64,000 bases of DNA from Tsukamurella ocularis (GTDB lineage Bacteria; Actinomycetota; Actinomycetes; Mycobacteriales; Mycobacteriaceae). Of this stretch, positions 29,867 through 43,467 are shown in pieces (within the stretch, counting starts at the first letter, position 1; every line of letters begins with the position of its first letter). The translations under genes were made by a program, and so were the position numbers. The notes under the pieces are model-generated. The model was not told the origin of the DNA. It made no database searches and saw only the letters and a program-made list of their open reading frames with translations. Location of the stretch: contig NZ_JANUCJ010000005.1 of NCBI RefSeq assembly GCF_024807615.1, forward strand, positions 62,001 through 126,000. The letters are read 5' to 3'.

Positions 29867-31858
29867 CTAACCGATCCGCAGCGGGTCGATCTGGATGCGG
29901 ACGGGGCTACCCTCGCGTCGTAGGCCCCGGCCCACCTGCGCCAGGAACAGCGCTCGCGCCAGGGCGCGCCCGTCCCGCCGCGCGACGCGCACCAGGAGCC
30001 GCTGCGGCGGCGGGCCCTCGTCGGGCGCGCCGGGGATCCGCACGCCGGGCGGCAGGTCGACGGGGCCGAGCACCTCAACACCGTCGGGCAGCGTTGCGGC
30101 GTCCGCGACCGCCCGGATGTCGGCCTCGGCGCCGTCGAGCGCGGCGAGGTGCGTGGCCGGCGGGAATCCCACCTCGGCCCGCTCGGCGAGCTCGGCGGCG
30201 GCGAAACCGGCTGCGTCCCACCGGATCAGCGCCTGCACCGCGCGGATACCTGCGTCGGCGCCGCACACTACGGCACCGTCGGAGGCGACCAGTGCGGTCG
30301 CGTTCATCCAGCGACGGAAGGTCTCTTCCGCGGCCCGCAGGTCCGCGCGGCCGAGCAGCAGCCAGCCGTCGAGCAGCAGCGCCGCACCGTAGCCGCCGTC
30401 GACCACGGGCTCCGCGCCCGGCGTGGCGACCACGATCCGTCGCCCCGCGGGCGCCTCGGCGTGCACCGTCTCGCCGCCGGAGACGGTCACGGCGGCGCCG
30501 GGGAAGGCCCGGCCCAATTCCTCCGCGGTGCGCATCGCGCCGACGATCACCGCGCGCATCGCAGTGCCACCGCAGGCGGGGCACCGGTAGCCGGGGTCGT
30601 CCTGCGCGCACCACCGACAGCGCAGGACACCTCCGCCGGCCTGCTCAAGCGGGCCGTGACAACGCCGGCACCGGGCCGGGGTGCGGCAGCGCTCGCACGC
30701 CAGCGCGGGCGCGTACCCGCGGCGCGGCACCTGGACGAGCACGGGGCGTTCGGCGTTCAGCGCCTCCCGTGCTGCGGCGAAGGCGGCGGCGGGCAGCCGG
30801 GCGGAGCGCGCGAGGGGGTCGCGGGCCAGCGCGATGTCCGAGTCCGCGGTCCCGGAGATGCGCGGCGAGCGGCTGCGGACGAGCTCGCGCGGCGCCGTGA
30901 TCTCCGCGGCCCACCCGGCCTCGACGAGAGCCTGCGATTCGGGGGTGCGGGCGAAGCCCCCGATGACCAGCGCCGCGCCCTCCTGGTGCGCCCGCAACGC
31001 GAGCACCTCCCGCGTGTGCGGATACGGGGCGCGCGGCTCGACGAAGGACTCGTCGCCGTCGTCCCACAGTGCCACGAGGCCGAGGTCAGGAAGCGGCGCG
31101 AACGCGGCGCTCCGCGTGCCGATCACGACCCGGGTCCGCCCGAGCAGCGCGAGCAGCCACCGCCGGTACCGGGCGGAGGGTCCCAGGCCGGCGGCCAGCA
31201 CTGCGGGGTCGAGGTGGGCGCACGCCGCGGCGAGCCGGTCGAGATCGGCCTGGTCGGGGACGATGAGCAGTGCCGTGCGTCCGGCCGCGACGACGGTGGC
31301 GGCCAGCTCTGCCAGGCGCGCCGCCCAGTCCTCGCCCGGGAGTGCCTGCCAGACCGCGCGCGGCGACTTCGCGGCGACGGCCGCCGCCGCGAACTGCGCA
31401 CCGTGGGTGTACTCCGCGAGAGCGGCAGGGGGTGCCTCCGGCGGCGCGGGTTCGGCGGCCTGCTGGTCCAGCAGGGTCTTCTCGACGCGCGCGTGTCGCG
31501 GCGGGATCGCGAGCCGCAGCACATCGGCCCGGGTTCCGGCGTAGCGCGCGGCGACCTCGGTGACGAGCCGCAGGACCGGCGGAGTGAGGACGGACAGCGG
31601 CGAAACGACGCGCTGCAGCGGGGCGAGCTTGCCCTCGTGCTCGGTACGCGGGAGCCGCTCAAGGAGGTAGCCGTCCACGAGCCGGCCGGAGAACCGGACC
31701 CGGACTCGGACACCGGGCCGGGCCTGCTCGTCCAGCTCGGGCGGCACGAGATAGTCGAACTCCCGATCGAGGTGACTGACCTGCAGCAATGGCAGGACGC
31801 GGGCGATCGGGAGTTCGACGGCCGCTTGTGCGGCCTGGGCGGGGCCGGGTGCGGTCAC
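29867..31858 (-). CDS. priA: Primosomal protein PriA (actinobacterial, helicase-dead)
   Basis: A 663-residue replication-restart protein. The N-terminal DNA-binding region (ARVLPLLQVSHLDREFDYLVP, VRVRVRFSGRLVDGYLLE) and the zinc-binding cysteines (CERCRTPARCRRCHG, CRWCAQ, CPACGG) are present. The ATPase motifs are not: the Walker A position reads QALPGEDWAARL with no GKT, and the DEEH box reads WDDGDESF. This loss is the rule in actinobacterial PriA, which is annotated without helicase activity. The GTG at 31858 is preferred since the longer frame overlaps metK, although the Shine-Dalgarno is weak. It is 17 bp downstream of metK. Confidence 0.9.
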   Translation of the reverse strand: MTAPGPAQAAQAAVELPIARVLPLLQVSHLDREFDYLVPPELDEQARPGVRVRVRFSGRLVDGYLLERLPRTEHEGKLAPLQRVVSPLSVLTPPVLRLVTEVAARYAGTRADVLRLAIPPRHARVEKTLLDQQAAEPAPPEAPPAALAEYTHGAQFAAAAVAAKSPRAVWQALPGEDWAARLAELAATVVAAGRTALLIVPDQADLDRLAAACAHLDPAVLAAGLGPSARYRRWLLALLGRTRVVIGTRSAAFAPLPDLGLVALWDDGDESFVEPRAPYPHTREVLALRAHQEGAALVIGGFARTPESQALVEAGWAAEITAPRELVRSRSPRISGTADSDIALARDPLARSARLPAAAFAAAREALNAERPVLVQVPRRGYAPALACERCRTPARCRRCHGPLEQAGGGVLRCRWCAQDDPGYRCPACGGTAMRAVIVGAMRTAEELGRAFPGAAVTVSGGETVHAEAPAGRRIVVATPGAEPVVDGGYGAALLLDGWLLLGRADLRAAEETFRRWMNATALVASDGAVVCGADAGIRAVQALIRWDAAGFAAAELAERAEVGFPPATHLAALDGAEADIRAVADAATLPDGVEVLGPVDLPPGVRIPGAPDEGPPPQRLLVRVARRDGRALARALFLAQVGRGLRREGSPVRIQIDPLRIG

Positions 31859-31875
31859 ACCGGTCGGGGCGGGTG

Positions 31876-33099
31876 TCAGAGGCCGGCCGCAGAGCGTAGG
31901 GCGTCCACGCGGTCGGTGCGCTCCCACGGCAGGTCGACATCAGTACGCCCGAAGTGGCCGTACGCCGCGGTGGGCGCATAAATCGGCCGGAGCAGGTCGA
32001 GGTCGTTGATGATCGCGCGGGGGCGCAGGTCGAAGACCTGAGCGATGGCCTGCTGGATCTTGATCGGGTCGAGCTGCTCGGTGCCGAAGGTCTCGACGAA
32101 CAGGCCGACCGGCGAGGCCTTACCGATGGCGTAGGCGACCTGCACCTCGATCCGCTCCGCGAGGCCCGCGGCGACGGCGTTCTTCGCCACCCAGCGCATC
32201 GCGTACGCGGCCGACCGGTCCACCTTCGACGGATCCTTACCCGAGAACGCACCACCGCCGTGCCGCGCCATACCGCCGTAGGTGTCGACGATGATCTTGC
32301 GGCCCGTCAGACCCGCATCACCCATCGGCCCACCGAGCACGAACTTACCCGTCGGATTCACCAGCAGCCGCACCGCAGAGGTGTCGAGACTGGGCAGGTT
32401 CAGGTCCGCGATCACCGTGTTGAGCACATGAGTGCGCAGGTCGGGGGCGAGCATGCCGTCGATGTCGATGTCGGCGGCGTGCTGGCTGGAGATGACCACG
32501 GTGTCGAGGCGGACGGGCTGCTCCCCCGCGTACTCGATGGTCACCTGAGTCTTGCCGTCCGGACGCAGATACGGCAGCGTGCCGTTCTTCCGCACCTCGG
32601 TCAGCCGGCGCGAGAGCCGGTGCGCCAACGAGATCGGCAGCGGCATCAGCTCCGGCGTGTCCGAGCAGGCGTAACCGAACATCAAACCCTGATCGCCCGC
32701 GCCCTGCGCGTCGATCTCGTCCTGCGCGCCGTCCACACGGTGCTCGTAAGCCCGATCCACGCCCTGCGCGATCTCAGGGCTCTGCGCACCGATCGCGATA
32801 TTCACACCACACGAATTGCCGTCGAAACCCTTCGCGGAGCTGTCGTAACCGATCTCCAACACCTTGTCGCGCACAATGTGCGGGATGTCGGCGTACGCGG
32901 AGGTCGTCACCTCGCCGGCGACGTGGACCTGGCCGGTGGTGACCAGCGTCTCGACCGCGACGCGCGAGGTCGGGTCCTCGGCGAGGAGGGCGTCGAGGAT
33001 CGAATCCGAGATCGCATCACAGATCTTGTCCGGGTGGCCCTCGGTGACCGACTCGCTGGTGAACAGACGGTGGGCGGAACTGGCGAAACCGGAAACCAC
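31876..33099 (-). CDS. metK: S-adenosylmethionine synthetase
   Basis: A 407-residue enzyme making SAM from methionine and ATP. Signatures: [20 protein letters not shown], the active-site [12 protein letters not shown], and the glycine-rich [17 protein letters not shown]-loop-like motif. The GTG at 33099 is selected because GAGAGGA lies 8 nt upstream and the preceding residues are non-conserved; the open frame continues to 34056 as a shadow of coaBC. The gap from coaBC is only 38 bp, too short for a SAM riboswitch. Confidence 0.95.
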   Translation of the reverse strand: MVSGFASSAHRLFTSESVTEGHPDKICDAISDSILDALLAEDPTSRVAVETLVTTGQVHVAGEVTTSAYADIPHIVRDKVLEIGYDSSAKGFDGNSCGVNIAIGAQSPEIAQGVDRAYEHRVDGAQDEIDAQGAGDQGLMFGYACSDTPELMPLPISLAHRLSRRLTEVRKNGTLPYLRPDGKTQVTIEYAGEQPVRLDTVVISSQHAADIDIDGMLAPDLRTHVLNTVIADLNLPSLDTSAVRLLVNPTGKFVLGGPMGDAGLTGRKIIVDTYGGMARHGGGAFSGKDPSKVDRSAAYAMRWVAKNAVAAGLAERIEVQVAYAIGKASPVGLFVETFGTEQLDPIKIQQAIAQVFDLRPRAIINDLDLLRPIYAPTAAYGHFGRTDVDLPWERTDRVDALRSAAGL

Positions 33100-33137
33100 T
33101 TCGGACGTCCTCTCGATGATGTTTGCGATTGGAAATG

Positions 33138-34376
33138 CTAGCGGGCGGCAGGCACCCGGGAGACCGCGGCATCCAGTATGCGCGCGGCCATGGCGACCTT
33201 CGAGCCGAGGGGCAGGGCGGTCTCGCCGCCGTCCGCACCCAGCAGCCAGCCGGAGTTCTCGTCGACCTCGAAGGCCCGGCCGTCGCCGACCGCGTTGAGC
33301 ACCAACAGGTCGCAGCCCTTGCGGCGCAGCTTGGCCCGTCCGTAGTCGAGGACGGAGCCGTTGGTATCGCCGGTCTCGGCGGCGAAGCCCACGATGACGG
33401 CATCGGCGCGCAGGGCGCCGTCGCGGCGCCCGGCGACGAGCCCGGCGAGCACGTCGGGGTTTTCGATCATGGTGATCGATTCGAGAGCCTCGCTCGTGCC
33501 GTCGGCGGCCTTCTTGAGCTTGGTGGTGGCGACCTCGGCGGGCCGGTAGTCGGCGACCGCGGCGGCCATGATCACGAGATCGGCGTCGGCGGCGTGCTCG
33601 GCCATGGCGGCCTGGAGATCCAGCGCGGAGGCGATGCGCACGACCTCGACGGCCGACGGGTCGGCCAGGCCGACGGTGTTCCCCGCGACCAGCGTCACCT
33701 GCGCGCCGCGCTGCGCGGCGAGCCGGGCGAGGGCGTAGCCCTGCTTCCCGGAGCTGCGGTTGGTGAGGTAGCGGACGGGGTCGAGCGCCTCCTTGGTCCC
33801 GCCGGCGGAGACGACGACCTTCCGGCCCTCGAGGTCGCGGTTCAGCGCCCCCGGGTGCTCCAACAGGACGTCGGCGAGGGCGCCGATCTCGTCGGGCTCG
33901 GGCAGCCGGCCGGCGCCGGTGTCCTTCCCGGTGAGCCGGCCCGAGGCCGGCTCGATGACGACGGCACCGCGCTCGCGCAGGGTCGCGACATTGGCCCGGG
34001 TGGCGGGGTGCTCCCACATCTCGGTGTGCATCGCCGGAGCGAAGACGACCGGGCAACGGGCGGTGAGGAGGGTGCCGGTCAGCAGGTCGTCGGCGCGGCC
34101 CTGGGCGGCGCGCGCCATCAGGTCTGCGGTCGCCGGGGCGATCACGACGAGGTCGGCCGACTGCCCGAGACGCACGTGCGGCACCTCAGGGATCGACTCG
34201 AAGACCCCCGTCTGGACGGGGTTACCCGACAACGCCTCGAAGGTCGCGGCACCGACGAACCTGAGCGCGGACTCGGTGGGGATCACCCGCACCTCGTGCC
34301 CGCGTTCGGTGAAGTGCCGGACCAGAGCGCACGCCTTGTAGGCGGCGATGCCGCCGCCGACGCCGACGATGATCAT
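33138..34376 (-). CDS. coaBC: Bifunctional phosphopantothenoylcysteine decarboxylase / synthase
   Basis: A 412-residue CoA-biosynthesis enzyme (Dfp). The N-terminal CoaC domain is an FMN-dependent flavoprotein ([49 protein letters not shown]). The C-terminal CoaB domain joins phosphopantothenate to cysteine using CTP ([28 protein letters not shown], and a K-LKK segment). The ATG at 34376 is firm by the [14 protein letters not shown] start. It follows rpoZ by 12 bp in the same operon. Confidence 0.95.
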   Translation of the reverse strand: MIIVGVGGGIAAYKACALVRHFTERGHEVRVIPTESALRFVGAATFEALSGNPVQTGVFESIPEVPHVRLGQSADLVVIAPATADLMARAAQGRADDLLTGTLLTARCPVVFAPAMHTEMWEHPATRANVATLRERGAVVIEPASGRLTGKDTGAGRLPEPDEIGALADVLLEHPGALNRDLEGRKVVVSAGGTKEALDPVRYLTNRSSGKQGYALARLAAQRGAQVTLVAGNTVGLADPSAVEVVRIASALDLQAAMAEHAADADLVIMAAAVADYRPAEVATTKLKKAADGTSEALESITMIENPDVLAGLVAGRRDGALRADAVIVGFAAETGDTNGSVLDYGRAKLRRKGCDLLVLNAVGDGRAFEVDENSGWLLGADGGETALPLGSKVAMAARILDAAVSRVPAAR

Positions 34377-34388
34377 GGGCGCGTCAGC

Positions 34389-34661
34389 TCACTCGCCCTC
34401 GGTGTGCTCCAGGAGATCCTCGTGGATCTCGCGCATGGCGATCGACAGCGGCTTCTCATGCAGGCCCGGCTCGACGAGCGGGCCGACGTACTCGAGGATG
34501 CCGTCGGACAGGCTGTTGTAGTAGTCGTTGATCTGACGCGCGCGCTTGGCCGCGTAGATCACCAGGGCGTACTTCGAGGAGGTGCGCTCGAGCAGCTCAT
34601 CGATCGGCGGGTTGGTGATGCCGAGCGGCTGGTCGTACACGGTCTCAGTGGTGGTGCTCAC
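34389..34661 (-). CDS. rpoZ: RNA polymerase omega subunit
   Basis: A 90-residue omega subunit that aids folding of beta-prime. [33 protein letters not shown] is the conserved core in which the lysine-rich helix contacts beta-prime; an acidic C-terminal tail ([11 protein letters not shown]) is typical of mycobacteria. The GTG at 34661 is preceded by TAGGAGAAG. It is between gmk and coaBC, as in mycobacteria. The 69-bp gap upstream may hold a separate promoter, but I could not assign boxes. Confidence 0.93.
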   Translation of the reverse strand: MSTTTETVYDQPLGITNPPIDELLERTSSKYALVIYAAKRARQINDYYNSLSDGILEYVGPLVEPGLHEKPLSIAMREIHEDLLEHTEGE

Positions 34662-34730
34662 GCTTCTCCTACGTCACAAACTTCACGATTATCGCTGGTC
34701 CGCCCAGTCTACGCCCGCAAGGCGGCAGAG

Positions 34731-35327
34731 CTAGGCCGTCGGGTCGCCGGCGCCGACCAGCAAGGATACCAAATCCGACACCGCGCGGTCCAAGTCGTCG
34801 TTCACGACCACCGCGTCGTAGTCGTCCCGGGTGGCCATCTCGGCCCGCGCGGTCTCGAGTCGACGCTCGATCTTCTCTGCGCTCTCGGTGCCCCGGCCGC
34901 GGAGCCGGCGCTCCAGCTCCTCCCAGCTCGGCGGGCTCAGGAAGACGGTGACCGCCTCCGGCAGCGCGGCCTTGACGCTGGCAGCACCGGCGAGGTCCAC
35001 CTCGACCAGCACGGGCCGGCCGGCCTCGAGCGCCTCGTACACCGGCCGCGAGGGCGTCCCCGACCGCTGTAGACCGCCGTGGATCTCCGCCCATTCGAGG
35101 AGCGCACCGTCGGCGATGAGGCGGTCGAAGCCACCGTCACCGACGAAGTGGTAGTCCCGGCCGTCCACCTCACCGGGGCGCGGATCGCGCGTGGTGGCGG
35201 ACACCGAGAAGAACAGGTCGGGCACTTTCGAGCGGAGCTCTCCGACCACAGACGACTTACCGACGGCGGAGGGGCCGACCAGTACAACCAGTCGGCCCCT
35301 CCGGCCCGCGGGAACTTCTCCGGACAC
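34731..35327 (-). CDS. gmk: Guanylate kinase
   Basis: A 198-residue kinase converting GMP to GDP with ATP. The P-loop is [13 protein letters not shown], followed by the GMP-binding [22 protein letters not shown] and a [15 protein letters not shown] segment. The start is a GTG at 35327, 6 bp after the mihF stop. The order mihF-gmk-rpoZ is conserved in mycobacteria. Confidence 0.94.
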   Translation of the reverse strand: MSGEVPAGRRGRLVVLVGPSAVGKSSVVGELRSKVPDLFFSVSATTRDPRPGEVDGRDYHFVGDGGFDRLIADGALLEWAEIHGGLQRSGTPSRPVYEALEAGRPVLVEVDLAGAASVKAALPEAVTVFLSPPSWEELERRLRGRGTESAEKIERRLETARAEMATRDDYDAVVVNDDLDRAVSDLVSLLVGAGDPTA

Positions 35328-35333
35328 TACGTG

Positions 35334-35648
35334 TCAGGCGGAGAACTTCTCGAGCAGCGCCTTGCGCTGCCGGTCGCCCAAACCCCGCACGCGGCGGGTA
35401 GGGGCGATCTCGAGCTCGGTCATCAGCTCCTGAGCCTTGACCTTGCCCACCTTAGGAAGCGCCTCGAGCAGTGCCGAGACCTTCATCTTGCCAATGACCT
35501 CGTCGGTCTCTGCGTCCTTGAGCACCTGCTGCAGGGTGGTGGTGCCGCCCTTGAGCCGGTTCTTCAGCTCGGCGCGTGCACGACGAGCGGCAGCTGCCTT
35601 CTCCAGAGCAGCGGCACGCTGCTCGTCGGTCAACTGGGGAAGGGCCAC
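35334..35648 (-). CDS. mihF: Mycobacterial-type integration host factor
   Basis: A 104-residue nucleoid protein that binds and bends DNA. LPQLTDEQRAAALEKAAAARRARAELKNRLK is a basic helix, GTTTLQQVLKDAETDEVIGKMKVSALLEALPKVGKVKAQELM contains the helix-two-turn-helix region, and the C-terminus is IAPTRRVRGLGDRQRKALLEKF. The start is a GTG at 35648 with the strong site GGAGG; a longer open frame exists, as in the old mycobacterial annotation, but its extra residues are not conserved. First gene of mihF-gmk-rpoZ-coaBC-metK-priA. Confidence 0.93.
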   Translation of the reverse strand: MALPQLTDEQRAAALEKAAAARRARAELKNRLKGGTTTLQQVLKDAETDEVIGKMKVSALLEALPKVGKVKAQELMTELEIAPTRRVRGLGDRQRKALLEKFSA

Positions 35649-35983
35649 GATTCCTCCGTCTTCGATGTACTTAGGTCTTTGCCGCGTACTTGCGACTCCT
35701 GCGACGGTACCCACGTTTCGCTCGCCATGGGAACCCCACCCCCCTCTCACCTGCGCTTTGGCGGTGATGTAGGTGCCCCGGCCGTCCGACGGCCCGAACC
35801 GCCGCAAGAGGCGCACGTTGCGATCGAGAATCCTTGCACCACAAGGCCTTCAGATCGGCCGCATCGCACTTTCGACCAGGTAACGATGTGACAGGTGAAA
35901 CTCAAGTGACCTGCGAAAATACCTGCAGTTCGCGGCGGACCCGGGCGTGTCGGCATCCCGTTCGCCGACGACGAGGGCGGCAG
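35649..35983. other. 335-bp intergenic region upstream of mihF
   Basis: No gene is supported. It should hold the promoter of mihF (with the strong GGAGG site at its edge) and the end of the antiporter transcript. Visible structure: a perfect dyad GGCCGTC-C-GACGGCC at 35780-35794, and a looser inverted repeat CAGGT/ACCTG at 35892-35913 embedded in TGACAGGTGAAACTCAAGTGACC. Either could be a terminator or protein-binding site. Confidence 0.5.
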
Positions 35984-37195
35984 TCACCCCGCAGACGGCG
36001 ACGCGGCGGAGCGCACGCGCTGCACCGTCCGCTCCCCCGCCCGGACCACGGGCTCGACCACCCGGGCGATGATCGGCCCCACTACGGCCATGATCAGGAC
36101 GTACGTCGTCGCGAGCGCGGCGACCCGGCCGTCCACGGCGCCGGCCGTGACCGCCAGCCCGGCGATGACGATGGAGAACTCCCCGCGCGCCACGAGGGCA
36201 GCACCGGCGCGGGCCCGGCCCATGCGCTTCACGCCGACCCTCTTCGCCGCCCACCACCCGGTGGCGAGCTTGGTCGCGGTGGTCACGACGGCGAGCAGCA
36301 CCGCCCAGCCGAGGACGGGCGGGATGGCCCGCGGATCGGTGTTCAGCCCGAAGACCACGAAGAACAGCGCGGCGAAGAGGTCGCGCAGCGGCTCCAGGAG
36401 CCGGGTCGCCTCGTGCGCGATCGACCCGGAGATCGCAATGCCGAGCAGGAAGGCGCCCACGGCCGCCGACACCTGCAGCGCCGAAGCCACGCCCGCCACC
36501 AGCAGGGCGGCGCCGATGAGTTTGAGCAGAAAGACCTCGCGGTCGTCGCTGTAGACCAGCGCCGACACCCGGTGGCCGTACTTCACGGCCGAAATCAGCA
36601 CGACGCTGACGACGACCACTGCGATCGTCACCGCGGAGACCTCCCCCGCGAGTCCGAGACCGGCCAGGATCGCCGTGAGGATCGGTAGGTAGATCGCCAT
36701 CGCCAGGTCCTCGAAGACCAGCACCGAGAGCACGACGGGCGTCTCACGGTTGCCGAGCCGGCCGAGGTCGCTCAGCACCTTCGCGGCGATACCCGACGAC
36801 GAGATGTAGGTGACGCCCGCGAGTACGAGGGCACCGGTCGGCCCCCAGCCGAGGACGAGTGCGACGACGGCGCCCGGGGTTGCGTTGAGCACGATGTCGG
36901 CCACGCCCGCGAGCCAGGACTGGCGCAGCCCGGTGGTGAGCTCCGCCGCGGTGTACTCGAGGCCCAGCATGAGCAGCAGCAGGATCACGCCGATCTCGCC
37001 GGCGGTACGGCTGAAGTCCGAGGCCTCGCCGAGCGGGATCACTCCGCCGACGCCGAAGGCCAGGCCGCCGATCAGGTAGAGCGGGATCGGCGAGACGCCC
37101 ACTTTGCTGGCGGCGCGACCGAGGAAGCCCAGGACGAAGAAGATGGCGCCGAGTTCGATCAGCGCGACGGTGTTCTCGTCGAGGTGGAGGGTCAC
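35984..37195 (-). CDS. KhtU-like K+/H+ antiporter, CPA2 family
   Basis: A 403-residue integral membrane protein with about 12 hydrophobic helices. Features of the CPA2 Kef/KhtU family: [47 protein letters not shown] and [12 protein letters not shown] (the conserved Asp in the transport helix), then VFGLNTDP and [13 protein letters not shown]. It would export potassium (or another cation) for protons. The start GTG at 37195 overlaps the stop of the regulator gene (GTGA), so the two proteins are made in a fixed ratio. Confidence 0.88.
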   Translation of the reverse strand: MTLHLDENTVALIELGAIFFVLGFLGRAASKVGVSPIPLYLIGGLAFGVGGVIPLGEASDFSRTAGEIGVILLLLMLGLEYTAAELTTGLRQSWLAGVADIVLNATPGAVVALVLGWGPTGALVLAGVTYISSSGIAAKVLSDLGRLGNRETPVVLSVLVFEDLAMAIYLPILTAILAGLGLAGEVSAVTIAVVVVSVVLISAVKYGHRVSALVYSDDREVFLLKLIGAALLVAGVASALQVSAAVGAFLLGIAISGSIAHEATRLLEPLRDLFAALFFVVFGLNTDPRAIPPVLGWAVLLAVVTTATKLATGWWAAKRVGVKRMGRARAGAALVARGEFSIVIAGLAVTAGAVDGRVAALATTYVLIMAVVGPIIARVVEPVVRAGERTVQRVRSAASPSAG

Positions 37196-37674
37196 CCGTT
37201 CGTCAGGATCTGCGCGGCGGCCTCGAGCCCCTCGGCCGTCCCGACGACCACCAGCAGATCGCCCGCGGTGAACACGAACTCGGGACCGGGCGAGGGCTGC
37301 ACCTCGCCGGCCCGCATCACCGCCACGAGCGAGACCTTGGTCCGGGTCCGCATCTGGGTCTCCCCCAGCGTCCGACCGTCGTAAGCCGAGCCGGCGAGGA
37401 TCGGCAGCTGCCGGGTGTTGATGCCCTCGAGCCCGCGTTGGTCGGCGCGCAGCTGGTTGACCAGCTGCGGCGCGCCGAGAAGGTTGGCGAGCACGCCGGC
37501 CTCCTCACTGGAGAGGGGCACCTGCGCGGCACACGCGTCCGGGTCGTCCCGTTCCGAGAGGAACAGTTCGACGGTGCCGTCGCGGTGCGCCACCACCCCG
37601 ACGCGCCGGCCGGTGGCGAGCTCGAAGTCCTTGCGCACTCCGATGCCGGGGAGTGGTGTCACATCGACGTTCAC
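37192..37674 (-). CDS. KhtT-like antiporter regulatory subunit with RCK_C domain
   Basis: A 160-residue soluble protein. The N-terminal half (LPGIGVRKDFELATGRRVGVV, SLTSEEA-like) matches KhtT; the C-terminal half is an RCK_C/TrkA_C domain (LPILAGSAYDGRTLGETQMRT, SLVAVMRAGE, LLVVVGTAEGLEAAAQIL), which in related proteins binds c-di-AMP or nucleotides and gates the antiporter. The GTG at 37674 is chosen because the family starts here; the frame is open further but in antisense to pyrF. It is upstream of and overlapping the antiporter gene. Confidence 0.85.
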   Translation of the reverse strand: MNVDVTPLPGIGVRKDFELATGRRVGVVAHRDGTVELFLSERDDPDACAAQVPLSSEEAGVLANLLGAPQLVNQLRADQRGLEGINTRQLPILAGSAYDGRTLGETQMRTRTKVSLVAVMRAGEVQPSPGPEFVFTAGDLLVVVGTAEGLEAAAQILTNG

Positions 37675-37730
37675 CCCGTCGACGATAGCCCCGGGCAGGT
37701 CCCGCCAGGATCGGATCGAGCGAGGACGGA

Positions 37731-38521
37731 TCAGCCGAGCGCGCGCTCGACCTCGTCCCGCACGGTCAGCGCCGCGGACCGCAGCGCGGCGGCGTCGGGA
37801 CCCGCCCCGAGCACCTGTCGCGAGGAGTTGGGCAGCACTGTCGCATCCGTGCCGAAGATCGCCGCCAGATCCGCCGGGGTCGCGCCCTGCGCACCCAGGC
37901 CCGGCGCCAGGATCGGCCCGTTCAGGCCGGCCAGGTCCAGGCCGTGTTCGCGGGTGGCGCCCACGACGAGGCCGACGGTGCCGGCCCCGTCGGCGTTGTC
38001 GGCCCGCGCGTCGTCGACGATGCGCTGCCCGACGCCGTCGGCCTGCACCTGCGCGCCCTCGGGATTGGACGTACGGGCGAGGACGAAGATGCCGCGCCCG
38101 GCGGCGCGGGCCGCGTCGACCGCGGGCCGCAGCGAGCCGTAGCCGAGATAGGGAGAGAGGGTCACCGCGTCGGCCGACAGCGGCGAGTCGCCGAGCCAGG
38201 CGCGCGCGTAGCCCGCCATGGTGGAACCGATGTCGCCCCGCTTGGCGTCGGCGATCACGACGGCGCCGGCCTCGCGGCACGCGGCCATGACCTCCTCCAG
38301 CGCGAGCATCCCGGCGGCGCCGAACTGCTCGAAGAAGGCCACCTGCGGCTTGACGAAGCCGACCTCGCCCGCGAAGGCCTCGGCGCAGCGCAGGCCGAAG
38401 GCCCGCACGCCGGCGGCGTCGTCGGACAGGCCCCACGCAGCGAGCAGCGGCGGGTGCGGGTCGATCCCCACCACCAGTCGCCCCCGTGCGGAGGTGGCGG
38501 TGGCGACGCGCGCGGCGAAGG

Positions 38522-38525
<4 letters not shown>
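37731..38525 (-). CDS. pyrF: Orotidine 5'-phosphate decarboxylase
   Basis: A 264-residue enzyme, last step to UMP, of the longer actinobacterial (type 2) class. Motifs: [24 protein letters not shown], the catalytic [13 protein letters not shown] (Asp-x-Lys-x-x-Asp type), and [12 protein letters not shown] near the phosphate site. The GTG at 38525 overlaps the carB stop (GTGA). It is the last gene of the pyr operon, 56 bp before the antiporter regulator gene. Confidence 0.94.
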
Positions 38526-41850
<3,325 letters not shown>

Positions 41851-41851
<1 letters not shown>

Positions 41852-42975
41852 TACTTGTCTCCCATAACAGTCGCGAACTTGTCGAAGAGGTAGGCGGCGT
41901 CGTGCGGTCCCGCCGCGGCCTCCGGGTGGTACTGGACCGAGAAGGCGCGGCCGTCGAGCAGCTCGACGCCCTCCACGACCCCGTCGTTGGCGCACACGTG
42001 GCTGACGCGGCCGCGGCCGAACGGGGTGTCGAACTCCGCGCCGCGCTCGCCCTCGAGCGCGAAGCCGTGGTTCTGCGCGGTGATCGAGATCCGGCCGGTG
42101 GTGTGCTCCACGACGGGGATGTTGATGCCGCGGTGACCGAACTTCATCTTGTACGTCTCCAGGCCGAAGGCGCGGCCCAGCAGCTGGTTGCCCAGGCAGA
42201 TGCCGAACAGCGGCAGGCCGGCGTCCAGGACGCCGCGAGTGAGCTCCACCTCGTGCGTGGCGGTGGCGGGGTCGCCGGGACCGTTGGAGAGGAAGAAGCC
42301 GTCCGGGTTGAAGGAACGCACCTCGTCGACCGTGATGGTCGAGGGCACCACGTGCACCCGCATGCCGCGCTCGGCGAACATGCGCGGGGTGTTGGTCTTG
42401 ATGCCGAGATCGACGGCGACGACGGTGAAACGGGCCTCGCCCTCCGGCTCGATCGTGTAGGCCTCGGTGGTCGAGACCTCGCCGATCAGGTTCTGCCCCT
42501 TCATCGACGGCTGCTCCCGTACCCGGTCGAGGAGCTCCGCCTCGGGCGCGAGCGCCGCTCCGGAGAACACTCCGGCACGCATGGAGCCGTGGTCGCGCAG
42601 GCGGCGCACCAGCGCGCGGGTGTCGATGCCGGCGATGCCCACGACGCCCTGGTCCACCAACTCGCCCTCGAGGGTGCCACTGGCGCGCCAGTTGCTCACC
42701 CGTCGGGTGGGGTTGCGCACCGCGTAACCGGCGACCCAGATCTTGTCGCCGCGGGACTCGTCGTCCTCGTCGTTCCAGCCGGTATTGCCGATCTGCGGGG
42801 CGGTCGCCACCACAATCTGTCGCGCGTACGACGGGTCGGTGAGCGTCTCCTGGTACCCCGTCATCGCGGTGCAGAAAACGGCCTCGCCCAGAGTCTGTCC
42901 GACGGCGCCGAACTCGACCCCGCGGTGCACGGTTCCGTCCTCCAGGACCAGCAGTGCTTTGTTGTCGGCAGCCAT
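41851..42975 (-). CDS. carA: Carbamoyl-phosphate synthase small subunit
   Basis: A 374-residue glutamine amidotransferase. The N-terminal domain has [19 protein letters not shown], and the class-I amidotransferase domain has [11 protein letters not shown], the nucleophile elbow [13 protein letters not shown] (Cys), and SVQYHPEA (His and Glu). It supplies ammonia to CarB. It lies 1 bp after the membrane-protein gene and overlaps carB. Confidence 0.96.
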
Positions 42976-43467
42976 CTAGCTTTCCCTCACGTCCATCAGT
43001 TTTCGATACGTCGTCTTGTCGTCTGCTCGGAAGCCCGTGTCGACGACGGTGCCGGTGGGCAGCTCCCACCGGAACACCAGCAGTCCGTCGCCGGGCATCA
43101 CTTTGCCCGCCAGCTTGGAGGCACGCCGCACCTCGACCAGGTGCTCGTCGGCGATCCACATCGGGTTGCCGCGGCCGCGCTCCATCAGATAGCCGTCGGC
43201 GTACCGGCTCAGGTTCACGGTGGCCCGGTACCCCCAGTCCCCCACCGCCACCCGGTCCTGCCAGTGCGGCGCCACGGTGCTGCCGACGTACACGCCGGAG
43301 ACCGGGCCGAAGACCAACTCGCTGAGCTGCTCGGGCGTGCTGGGGATCTCGCCCACCGACGCCGCCTGCCGCTGCCCGCGGCGGCGCCAACCCAGCGCCA
43401 TCAGCGAGAACAGGCCGGCCAGCACCACGAGCACGAGCAGCAGCGTGGCGAAGTCACTGACGCTCAC
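42976..43467 (-). CDS. Membrane-anchored protein of the pyr operon (Rv1382-like)
   Basis: A 163-residue protein with one N-terminal transmembrane helix ([24 protein letters not shown]), a basic cytoplasmic-side stop-transfer (RRRGQRQ), and a soluble domain with repeated short strands ([38 protein letters not shown]). It is found between pyrC and carA, as in mycobacteria (Rv1382), so linkage to pyrimidine synthesis is conserved, yet the role is unknown. The GTG at 43467 overlaps the pyrC stop (GTGA). Confidence 0.82.
   Translation of the reverse strand: MSVSDFATLLLVLVVLAGLFSLMALGWRRRGQRQAASVGEIPSTPEQLSELVFGPVSGVYVGSTVAPHWQDRVAVGDWGYRATVNLSRYADGYLMERGRGNPMWIADEHLVEVRRASKLAGKVMPGDGLLVFRWELPTGTVVDTGFRADDKTTYRKLMDVRES

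Noticed and set aside
33100-33137. SAM riboswitch upstream of metK
   Set aside because: The gap is only 38 bp and contains no recognisable SAM aptamer.
37674-38436. In-frame N-terminal extension of the antiporter regulator
   Set aside because: The extension is antisense to pyrF and is Arg/Gly-rich; the family starts at the GTG at 37674.
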